64,000 nt of DNA, taken from the NCBI RefSeq assembly GCF_002105155.1, contig NW_019029025.1, forward strand, positions 1 to 64,000, read 5' to 3'. The notes beneath the pieces are model-generated. The model saw only the letters and a program-made list of their open reading frames with translations, was not told the DNA's origin and did not search any database. Position 1 is the first letter of the stretch. Every line of letters starts with the position of its first letter. The stretch is from Lobosporangium transversale. Its lineage: Eukaryota > Mortierellomycota > Mortierellomycetes > Mortierellales > Mortierellaceae. Positions 13,690 through 25,196 of this stretch are shown here, one piece after another. Position numbers and translations under genes: made by a program.

Positions 13690-14021
13690 ACTTGAAAACA
13701 AAAACCAAAGATGGCACATCCATCTCGTTGAACGAAATATATGCTTCACTTGTACCTGAAGAATGGCGTAGTAATATCCAGAACGCGGGATTGAACGGTG
13801 GAATATCTCAGCAAGATCATCCAATTTTGAACGTTCCTTTTTTTTACATGCATCCTTGCGAGACTGTCTCTCTTATGGATACTGTAATCCAAAGCCATAA
13901 CAATGATCCTAACGTGCCCCAATCATCTTTTCTCGAAAACTATATTGCCACATGGCTCAGTTTCACAGGGCAGGCCATTGGTGTAGCCATCCCTACCGAT
14001 ATGATCGCTGGAACAAGCTAG
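13025..14021 (+). CDS. atg10: Autophagy E2-like conjugating enzyme Atg10
   Basis: Conjugates the ubiquitin-like protein Atg12 to Atg5 for autophagosome formation. Exons 13025-13153, 13260-13587, 13711-14021 give 255 residues. Diagnostic segments are VSYHIIFSPSYQVPVLYFNASHP spread over exon 2 and, across the intron, DGTSISLNEIY, then QDHPILNVPFFYMHPCET, where Cys202 is the predicted thioester cysteine, and ATWLSFTGQAIGVAIP near the C-terminus. The first intron (TGC|GTGCGT to TTGTAG|CCA) was chosen because it keeps phase and joins the PWS-x-VE segment to the QRYLSMT segment seen at this place in Atg10; it is less certain. An upstream in-frame ATG at 12971 is an alternative start. The second intron contains about 28 T. 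Convergent with the aminotransferase gene. Confidence 0.85.
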
Positions 14022-14197
14022 GGGAAAAAAAATCCCGAGTTCATGCGCCTGATAGACCGATGGATATAAATGAAGTCCTTTTATTTGTTTCTATCAAGTG
14101 ATATATTTACAATTGTTGCACATAAAAAAGAAAGAAAAAAACAAGTGCAAGGATTATGATTAAACTAGTAATGGAGATGATACTCCAAACTTCGAGT

Positions 14198-16041
<1,844 letters not shown>

Positions 16042-17098
16042 GTTGGATAATTTGGATGACGAGGTGTTTATTCAAAGAGAGAGAGGGTGAGAGGAAGTAA
16101 ATGATTTTGTGAAAAGGATTTTGAGTGTGATGGAAAGGACTGTAGCACAGTGGCAAGGTTTTAGCAGATGGGATGAATGCTTCGTTTCAAAGATGATAAA
16201 TGAAAGAGAGAAGTTGGCTGTTTCAACTTGAACCTTTCTCCTTTTTATACGAACTAATCTCACAAAGGGGAGTAAAATTAAGCGCGCCTTAGCGTCATGA
16301 TATGACTTCATCTCATGTGGGATGCATTCTGAAGGTGGAGCAGAAAGTTTGTATGGAGAAATCTCACCAATCGTGGTAATTCCCTCTTGCCCTTGATCTT
16401 TACTATCGTCTATCACCTATTACTTCGCTATCCTCACTTCATAACCGATCGCATGATCAAGTTCCTGGATCGCAAAGGGCACATGTTATGAACCTGGAGT
16501 TATAAGTGACTTTTTTTTTTTTTTTTTTTTTTCTCTGTTTCCGCTGCTCCGTGCATCTTTTTATAAGCAATCTTCACTTTATTAATTTAAAGTGGTGTGG
16601 TGGAGAAAGAGACAAAGTGGGAAGAGGAGCTGTTCCGATTCTCTCCTTAGCACCTTTCTTTCAAAAAGGTAACATTCATCGTACATCCCTTAGATTGAGC
16701 CAATCGGACTATCGAAAGAAGCATTGCCATGTGCCTGCGCCCACATCCGAACAATTAACGTCTGAAAATCTATATCCGGTTAGCAACTCTGAAAGTGTGA
16801 AATAAAAATAAAGTATATAATATAATCCCTCAAAATCTTTAGTCCCATCATCAGGAGACATCGTGGTACCCGGGCAACGGCAATATGCATACATATTTCT
16901 CAAAATATCTCCGTTCAAAGAGACAGTCGTACCTGAAGAAAAAAAAAAGTCTCTTGGTATTTACGCTAGTCAATATCATGAGTAACGCTAGTCTAAAAAA
17001 AGTCATCTCTTCAATTTTTAGACCTGGTACTTCGAGTTTATTCAACTAGTCTAAGTATCCTAGTCAAAATATGATCTGCGAAGAAAAAGTCTTGACAT
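16042..17098. other. Intergenic, about 1 kb, no gene seen
   Basis: Lies between two minus-strand genes and should contain the aminotransferase promoter (next to 16042) and the 3' region of the methionine-salvage gene. There is a T-run at 16511-16530. Short open frames at 16709-17045 show no family resemblance and I do not call them. Confidence 0.5.
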
Positions 17099-18407
17099 CT
17101 AATAAGGAGAATCAGCAGGTTTCTCTGCGGGATCTAATTCATTGGAAACAAAGTGGTTATTTTTCTATTTTACATTAGATTCTTTTACAGTGGTGTTAGA
17201 TAGCAAAATTCAATTGTAGAGAGTCTTACCAAGTCCAATGCTCTTCATCTTGACTGCAATCTCAAAGAGGTAATCATAGCATTCTGCCATGCATTTGGCC
17301 TTCTCCCAAGATTCTAACACATATGCAGAAGGTCAATGGCAGTTAGTGATAACTTGAGGCTGTCAATAGAGAGGGGGAGGGAATCTAGAGCTTGGAGCTT
17401 GACAGCTTACCTCCCCAAACGTAGACACCATGTCGTCGGACGAGGACGGCGCAGGTATCTGGATATTCCTCCATAGCCTACGGAGAGGATCATTAGGTAC
17501 GAAAAGATTGATAAATTTGATATGGTGTTAAAGGTTTTCTATTGTACCTTGTAAACTTGTAATTTCCAATAGCAAACCTTAGCCATCCTGTCAATCAAAT
17601 CCTCTTCTTCAGCAGTGTTCTCAACAATAGGGACAACCAGACGGTCAAAGAATCTAAGGTTTTCCTTGGTCATGCCCTTTCGAATGCCCTTAATCATCTC
17701 CTGATGTGTGATCACAAACTCTTTGCCTGGGTAGAGGAGAGTAGCCATAACCGCATGCTGTGAGTGGGTATGGATACAGGCGCCAGCATCGCGCATGGTA
17801 TAGGCATTATAAAAGAGAGGAGTGCAGGCAGATGGCTTCAACACTAGTGGCTTCCTCAGAACATTGCGCGTGGCAAGCTCAAGAACAAATAGATCCTCAG
17901 GCTGCATCCTCTCCTTCTGAACACCTAACAAAACAGATAATACCGACCATATTGTGTACGTGCGTGTTTTTAATGATTGAACAACAATTGGTTCAGACAT
18001 TCTGTAAATAATAATCTCATGTTCGATATCAAAGCATGTACCTGATGGTGCAATATACACGTGCTGACTAAGAATGAACAAAGATAAATAAGAATGCAAT
18101 GCTTCATCTCGAACTTTCATAATGCCTGCAATAAAAAGGCATAAACTGCTTACTCTTTACGGATACTAATTCCACCTCTGTTGTGCTCATTATTATTATT
18201 ATTATTTTATATGTAATATTTAAAATCGCTGATCAGAATACAATTAGATAGATATAAACAATCTTTGCAGATTAGTTCGGGTCAGTTTTTATCTTTTTAC
18301 CCTGTGCCAGTGACCCAGCCCACCGTATAAAACAGACGACATAACTCTGGAATCAAATTGGCAGGATGTGTCTTGTCTGAGGAAATCACAAGGTTGTCTG
18401 CGCTCAT
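17099..18407 (-). CDS. mde1: Methylthioribulose-1-phosphate dehydratase (methionine salvage)
   Basis: Zinc-dependent class II aldolase-fold enzyme that dehydrates methylthioribulose 1-phosphate in the methionine salvage pathway (bacterial MtnB, yeast Mde1). Seven exons on the minus strand: 18407-18301, 18177-18154, 18067-18042, 17924-17578, 17477-17411, 17313-17230, 17133-17099; 229 residues. The split exons rebuild the family signature GWVTGTGGGISIRKD followed by [20 protein letters not shown]. Zinc ligands are His104 and His106 in IHTHSQHAV and a later His in [11 protein letters not shown]. Two exons are only 24 and 26 nt, yet every junction keeps frame. One donor is GTTTGC, weaker than usual. 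Divergent from the SPP-like protease gene. Confidence 0.93.
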
Positions 18408-18459
18408 TGTGCAAATGTAGTTGCCAAACGGACAAATGAAGAAGAATATAAATCGACTC

Positions 18460-18495
<36 letters not shown>

Positions 18496-18645
18496 GCAGT
18501 GACTGCTCATTTTTATTAGACTTGGTACCGTATTACTGGGCTCCTACTTCCACTCATCAAACGCCTCATCACTTTTTGCCATCACAAGAGGATCCTAGAC
18601 ACACAGACAGCTTGTGCTATCCATAAGGACCAAGGAATATTCAGG

Positions 18646-19298
18646 ATGGCACCAAAGAATGTCTTTTCCCCAGAAGCTGTAGAACAGGGGCTCTACATTG
18701 CCTATACAGCATTGTCTGTAATGGCCATCGTACCCATCTATTTCGGCTCATTCGCATCTCTCAAAAAGTGGCAGGCAAGGATTATTAGGCGATAGATGTG
18801 ATTAAAAAAAAAAAGCTACAAGTCGTAGAAGAAGATCAATGTCGTCCAACTGATAAAATTCGATCATTTGATGCTCTGTCCTTTTCCAGAATCCCGATAG
18901 CAGAAAAAGGATACTCAAGCGACAGATCGACGAATCAGGCGAGGATGATGACATGCAAGAGGATACACCATCAGAAGTACTGTCATCACGAGGCGCATAT
19001 TCATTGCCACTTTTCGGCCCTGCCCTTCTTTACGGATTAAACCTGGCATATACGCACTGGAATAGGACTTACATTAACTATGTTATTTCAGCCTACTTTG
19101 TGCTGCTGAGTGTTTTTGCATTTACTCAAGCTGGAGTCAACACGTTTGATGGCATTGCAAATCTGCTCGGTATCAGGGTCGACAGCTTTTATGTCACTCT
19201 TGCAAAGAGATCAAAAGGTATACATATTGATACTATTCACACGTGCGCAAAATAGCAATCGTCAGTTAATGTTGATGATATATGTCATTTTACTGACC

Positions 19299-19347
<49 letters not shown>

Positions 19348-20096
19348 CCGCTGTTCCATTAGAATTCTATTCTGCCAGATTCACTATCATCCATACAGCT
19401 ATGCTCATGGGCTCAATCCTGCTGTCAGGTTACTATGTCGCGACAAGGCACTGGATTGTTTCCAATATTTTAGCCATCAGTTTGGGATTGAGCGCTATTC
19501 AAACTCTCACCCTGGACTCTTTCAAGTCTGGCATGACATTGCTGATCAACTTTCTACTTCACGATAGCTTTTTGATGTATGGGTCAGATATGCTGGTGTC
19601 TGTTACCAAGAGCATTGATTTCATTCCAATCAGGATCACATTTCCTCGCCTTTTGTCTGGATTGCTTGTTGATGGACAGACTTACTTTCGTGACGAGTTT
19701 GTTGTTTTAAACCTGGGTGATATTGTTATTCCTGGTCTTTTTGTGGCTCTTTGCTTACATTTTGATCAATATCGATCAGGAATCAAGAATCATGAGCTGG
19801 GACGATCAACAAACTTCCGCAAACCTTACTTCATTGCATGTATTATAGCCTACATCTTGGGTTTGGGTGTCTCATTTTACATCATGCACGCTACTCGGAA
19901 TACGTACCCAACCCTGCTGTTCCTTGTTCCAGCCTGTATTCTCAGCGTCATTATGACAGCTAGTGTGCGTGGAGAGATGAGGCAGGTATTTGCATTTGTC
20001 ACTGAGGAAGGGTTGGAGGCTATTAGGATCAAGAAGGAGGCCCTGAACAGGAAGAGGAGGCGAGTACAAACCACTCGATATGCTAGTCGTGGATGA
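18646..20096 (+). CDS. Signal-peptide-peptidase-like intramembrane aspartyl protease with altered motifs
   Basis: Polytopic membrane protein of the SPP/presenilin (GxGD) protease family, presumably in the ER. Exons 18646-18774, 18890-19217, 19348-20096 give 401 residues. It aligns with SPP through SAYFVLLSVFAF, the SNILAISLGLSAIQTLTLDSF region, FPRLLSG, GDIVIPGLFVALCLHFD, KPYFIACIIAYILGLG and LLFLVPAC. Both predicted catalytic aspartates are present (Asp225 and Asp277), but their contexts differ from the canonical YD, GxGD and PAL motifs: here they read HD (224-225), NLGD (274-277) and PTL (340-342). The first intron has a GC donor (CAG|GCAAGG); the second ends in about 35 A directly before AG. 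Activity is therefore uncertain; membership of the family is not. Confidence 0.88.
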
Positions 20097-20252
20097 GTAT
20101 ATAGCTCATTGCAAGTACATAGAAATGCTATAGTTTACACAACCATTTAATCTCTCAGCATACAGTTTCACCGCATATGCATATTTTGGTTCAGACCTTC
20201 AAAAGGATTTAATATACCAAACTATACACTGGACTATGTTGTCTGTCTGTCT

Positions 20253-20284
<32 letters not shown>

Positions 20285-20527
20285 CATTCTGCACGATACT
20301 TGAAAAACTCAACGAGAAAACGTGATAATATTTTGTGAATGGAGATCATTGAACCATTTTTATTTTTATTTTTGGTACTTGTGAAACGTGTGTATTTTTC
20401 CTTTTTTGTCGAGCAGGTGATAGAAGATCCTTTGTCAAACACGTTTTGTTATTCATAATGATGCGAGCGAAAGAGCACCCGAAAAGACTAAGCAAATGAT
20501 CGGAGGTGCATTTCAAATGTTTTTGTA
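20097..20527. other. 3' region of SPP-like gene up to transposon
   Basis: About 430 bp without a recognised gene, including a T-run of some 30 nt at 20255-20284. It ends with the TA dinucleotide (20526-20527) that serves as the left target-site duplication of the mobile element. Confidence 0.6.
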
Positions 20528-20874
20528 CAGTGGAATCTCGATAATTGTACATTTTTGTACAAATTTCGAATTTGATATATTTCTAGGCCATTGGTTGGCT
20601 AAGAGCCTCTCAATTCAAAAATACTATTGTAAGCTGACCTCTCTATGTCAAACATGGCAGGAGGGCAGGTAAGTGACTGGCAAGTGAGGGAGATTGTAGC
20701 TAAAGGAAGGGATTGCAACTGAGGGAAGGTGATGGCGTAAGCTTGAAAAGATCTTGTGGTATTTTTTTTTTTTTCTTTTGTCAATCATCAAACACGACAC
20801 AATCATAGCATCAGCCATCAAGCAAGTCCCTCTTCTCTAGTCCGTTCTATTCACGATGTCGGCTACTCTCTCGA

Positions 20875-21034
20875 GCAACAGACACAGCTGCAGCTGCATT
20901 GGTCCCTCTCTACCCTTAGGGCAGGGAGAGTTTAACAGCCATCTTCGCGATGGCAAAATCCCACCATCTTCGCCATGGTGATGATTGTTAGTGACCAGCG
21001 CTGTCTCTGCAGTTGGTTTTCTGTCTGCTTCGAG
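20875..21034 (+). repeat. Internal direct repeat, copy 1 (left arm)
   Basis: About 160 bp running from the AGCAACAGACACAGCTG segment to GTCTGCTTCGAG, repeated with few changes 215 bp downstream at 21090-21249. The same pair appears in mirror image in the right arm (27296-27455 and 27511-27670). Purpose unknown; possibly transposase-binding or an earlier arm expansion. Confidence 0.85.
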
Positions 21035-21089
21035 GCCCTCCGCAAGCAAGAAGCAATTCTACAGGCTGGACGTCCAAACTCTTTCTCAA

Positions 21090-21249
21090 GCAGCAGACAC
21101 AGTTGCAGCTGCATTGGTCCCTCTCTACCCTTAGGGCAGGGAGAGTTTAACAGCCATCTTCGCGGTGGCAAAATCCCACCATCTTCGCCATGGTGATGAT
21201 TGTTAGTGACCAGCGCTGTCTCTGCAGTTGGTTTTCTGTCTGCTTCGAG
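21090..21249 (+). repeat. Internal direct repeat, copy 2 (left arm)
   Basis: Second copy of the unit at 20875-21034, differing at a handful of positions (for example CAGTTGCAGCTG for CAGCTGCAGCTG and CGCGGTGG for CGCGATGG). Confidence 0.85.
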
Positions 21250-21689
21250 ATGGAGCAAGTCTTGATCCTTTTCACTGTCGCCTCTGTCATTCTCGCTGTC
21301 AATTGCCATAATAGTAACCACCTCAACATTTTTTCAGTCTACAGCTGATATAACATTTTGCCAGTACTCGATTCTAACTTTTTTTTTTTTTTTTTTTTTT
21401 TTAATAATATTAATAATCATATTATTACTATTATCAATATTATAACATACAAGACAAAAGAAGGAGGATCCGGAGCATCCGCAGCCGCACATGGACAAGA
21501 ATGTTTGGCCTTTGTTGTTCACTCACCACTCACTCCCTCATACTTATTCGATATATAACATTTAATAAATCTACAGCTCGTCACTTTATTACTTTTTCCG
21601 GGGGGCTGGGAATGTGAAAAACCAAGTCTAAAAGTACTCCTCATGGATGGCACTTTGTGTGCATTGCATTACAGTACAGCGCAAAATTC

Positions 21690-24577
21690 TCAGCGTTGGG
21701 ACGAGGGTATATCTGGAAATTTAGCCATAATCTTCGCATACGTTTCTTGTTGCTCTTGATGTTTAGCTTTTGCCTCTGCTTGGTCTGCCAAAAACTGCTT
21801 CTTATCATACTTGGTACTAGGATCTTCATAATCTGGGATCTCCGTTAGAAACAATTTGTCAGCATGCAACTGGATGATCTTTCGAGCATCGCCTTTTGCT
21901 ATTGCTGCAGCAAGCATCATAACATCATGCCGTGCACCAGGAGACATATTCTGGACCCTCTCATCATAGTCTACTTGCTCTTCAGATCCATCAGTATCCA
22001 TAGAAGAATCGTCATCTGAGGGTTGGATATGGACACGACTGACATAGGAGCCTCTCCTACTAGCTTTTGATATCGCGACATATTCGCCCAATTCCTCTGC
22101 ATCACTGACATATACTTCGTGATCCTCGTCATCGTCATCATCATGCTCCTGCCAATCTACATCCATAAGTTCGGCGGCGCTTGGTCTTGGGGCGAGGTAC
22201 GACAGAAGTTTCTCAGTAACTAAGCCTTCTTCTTCCAGCAATTCATTGATGGCATGGTATATGATGGGTGTCCCGTCAAGGATCCTCGCAAATGGTGCAA
22301 CCGTATTCCTTAGTCTCGCTTCACGATCAGTGCGATTAAGGTCCCCGTAAGCTGCGCACACAAAAGGATCCTTAGAGCTTGGACTTGGTAGAGGGATGTT
22401 AGAACTTGGCACAGAAAGGTTAGGACTTGGTAGAAGAGGGTAATTGCGCCCCATGTCCGTTGTCGTGTTGCCAGTGTCGTTGGTTGCGGCTTCCTGTGCT
22501 TCATTATCGCACACTAGGGCCCAAAGCACATCTGGATCGTGCGCGACATTGCCTGAGAGCTCATTCTTTTGACGCCTACCAAAAATTGGGACATGACCAA
22601 AGCAGTTCCTGATACTCATACTTTTGACCTCGTCCCATGATCCAGCAATGATTCTCCATGCATCATAGTTAGAGACGGCATTCACCCGCCTACCATCTAC
22701 ATTGAAAGGGTCCAAACGCATGCTCAGAGTCTGATTCCTTACGTTGCTCTGATAGTATCGCTTAAAAACAGATATGATTCCTGCATCAAGCGGCTGCGTG
22801 ACAGAAGTCGAGTTTTTTGGTAAAAAGATAACTCCGATGTTGGGGAAGCGCCGCCTGTCCTCATCCAGGAGCTTATGGCAGCCTGCATTATCAACAAGTA
22901 GCGCAACTTTTCGCTCATTATTTTGGGCAGCAATTGATTCTTGAAACCTCTCTAGCCAACTTAAAAACACGATTCTTGTCATGTAGTCAGGGCGATGGCG
23001 AGGCTTCTTTTGGCTTCTCGTATGAGTACTGCTCAGACTTTCGTCATGATCCTCAAAATCGCTGCCATGGCCCTGAGCAGCCTCGTTCCATGGATGAATC
23101 TCTATAAGTTCCTGAAGAATGCTATCATTATGGAAGCCTCGTGGAAGATATTTGCCTAGAAATACTCTGGTTATTACATACACTGTTTGAAATGCTTACA
23201 CGCTTGAAAAATGAAAGGGGAAAAATATGAAAAATACTCTCAAACACTTACTGAGGACAAACGGCTTTCTTTTATCTGTCCCGGTAGCATTGGTACAAAG
23301 GAGTATAGAAACCCTTGTAGACGGAATCTTTATCCCTGCCAGCTTTTCAAAGTCCAAAGTCCATGAAGATAATGTCTGGAGAAACAAGCCAGTCTCATCG
23401 GCATTATAGATATCTTCAATGCGATACGCCTCCAAAGCAATCTTTATCTTTCAACCTCCTCCGCAATAGCTTCCAGGTCAACTCCGCCCGCTTCTCCCAT
23501 CATCTTATGGTATGTAATACCCCAATGGGCCTTGAATGAGTCGAACCACCCTGATGAAAATGAGGGCTTTGCAAATTCCAAAGGACCCAACTTTGTCACA
23601 AGCATATCATAAACATGGCCCGCCATTATCCTCATCAACGGTTGATTGACAGGCAGTCGGCGCTCTCGAAGTATTTGAAGCAAACGGACAAGAACTACTT
23701 CCACTGGATAAAAGGGCCGGCGGACAACTTTGAACTTATTGCCCCAATTGACCCGCGGTTCGAGCTTGACTTTCTTTTCCCAATCGAGTAAGCGATTAAT
23801 GGTATGTCGGCGAAGGTGATGCTCCTCTTCAAACGGTCCTTGCTTTGGGAAGGAATGCTTTCCGCCAAAACAGCTGATGGTTGGCTACATGACTCTTCCA
23901 CATTTGAAGGATATATTCCTTCACGTCAAAGCTATGTATTTCGTACTTTGAAGTGGATGGTTTGGGCATTAAAACCACAGGCTTATTGATGCGTCCCGCA
24001 GGCCCATGTTTAGAGCCGACAGATTGAAACCGTTGGGGGCTTTGTATAGGCTGTTGTCGGAACTGTTGTGGGGGCTGTGCCGCGGACAGCAGCGGATACT
24101 GTGGTGGTGGTGGTAGAAGGGTGTTTGAAGCCGCTGTGTAAGTTGGGGCGCAGGGAGATAGTTGATTCAGTGGTGTTGGGCGCTGCTGTTGAAGTTGTGG
24201 TGCGGGCGGCTGTAGATTGAGCGGTGGAGGGAGTTGATATGGAGTTTGCGGTGGAGGGAGGAGTGGATACTGTGCTAGTGGAAGCGGTGCAGGAAACTGT
24301 TCTGAAGATTGTGATGAAGGGCAGCACGGAACTAAGCCATGGGGGATGTTGCTCTGACGAGTTTTGTTTTGATGAGCCTTGCATTGAGGAGTCTTTCTTT
24401 TGTGCATCAAGAATCTGCTGCCTATACTTCCATAAGTCCAAAGGAGGCCTCTTGAGAACTCGTGGAAAGCTGTTGAGACTTTCTATGACTAGGCGAAGCT
24501 AGCAGATCGCTATGCATATTCGTCTCGTTGTAGTTCACAAATATCAAGCGCTGTTGAATGGGTGTTTGAGACTCCAT
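21690..24577 (-). pseudogene. Tigger/pogo-like DDE (DDD) transposase, N-terminal part frame-broken
   Basis: Cut-and-paste transposase of the CENP-B/Tigger type. The catalytic part is open: 23252 up to about 23446 joined by a 96-nt intron to 23155-21690. It carries IYNADETGLF (first Asp), LLVDNAGCHK (second Asp) and PKNSTSVTQPLDAGIISVFK (third Asp). The DNA-binding part upstream reads in another frame (about 23447-23850: LLDWEKKV, RMAGHVYDML-like CENP-B helices, FSSGWFDSFKAHWGI), which stops at EEVER although the protein clearly continues as KIALEAYRIEDIY one frame away. Further upstream a Pro/Gln-rich region and the candidate start MESQTPIQQ (24577) lie in two more frames. A break at 23447 cannot be an intron; those at about 23850, 24400 and 24490 might be. 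Stop lies 17 bp inside the left arm boundary. Confidence 0.75.
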
Positions 24578-25196
24578 TGTAAATAAATGCAAATGGTAAG
24601 AAGTAGGGAGATTATGAGTGGATGAGTGAAGCAGGAATAGTTTTGTTGTAGATTGAGGATTTTTATGCCAGTATTTATTCAAGGACTGTTGCCATGTTTA
24701 AGCGCTAAATGCTGAGTTGACTCTCTGCAAACTTTGATCAAGGTTAATTAGAGATGATTGTTATGATTATTATTGGCTCATGAGTTCCAAGGCCGATATT
24801 TTCGAGTCTTGAAGCCAAAGAGATTGTTGCCAGACAGAACTTTTTATTAAAGTCTCGCCTGACCGTCACACCATGTTCTAACCTAATGAAAGTGCCCCTG
24901 AGGTGCTTGCCTCGATACGCAACACACATCGCTTTCAGAGGCCAGGTGGCTCCATGGGGCTACTTAGAGTCACAATCATCCACAATTATCAATGATATTA
25001 TTATAAATCTATCTGCGGATGGAGAGCGTGACAAAAATCGGAATTTCACGAACCTTTTTCAGCAAGTGGTGTTTGAAAGCTGTATCATTGGGCTTTATTG
25101 TGCATCTTTAGACCGGTGTCAATATTGCCAAAAGTTCCGACTTCTGAAAGGAATGTAAAAAAACAACCCGGGCAACCATTTGCCAGTGCTTCAGCC
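24578..25196. other. Spacer between transposase and nuclease genes
   Basis: About 620 bp inside the element, likely holding the transposase promoter and the nuclease gene's 3' region. No coding sequence recognised. Confidence 0.5.

Larger units (their letters stand above)
20528..21673 (+). repeat. Left terminal inverted repeat (1,146 bp)
   Basis: Identical, as far as I can compare, to the reverse complement of 26872-28017. Symmetry stops after GCATTGCATTACA at 21661-21673. It contains a subterminal palindrome (TTGTACA-TTT-TGTACAA, about 20543-20562), two direct repeats 215 bp apart, a T-run at 21380-21401 and no believable gene. Confidence 0.95.

Noticed and set aside
16709-17045. Two overlapping minus-strand frames with hydrophobic stretches
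   Set aside because: No family resemblance, no supporting splice sites, and they lie in the spacer between two complete genes.
20599-21558. Several open frames in the left arm and the same proteins in the right arm
   Set aside because: They mirror each other because the arms are inverted copies; they overlap each other in all frames, are short, and show no domain or splice structure.
23850-23935. A 46-nt intron that would repair one transposase frame change
   Set aside because: In phase but shorter than any other intron in the window, and it cannot repair the break at 23447, so the gene stays classed as broken.
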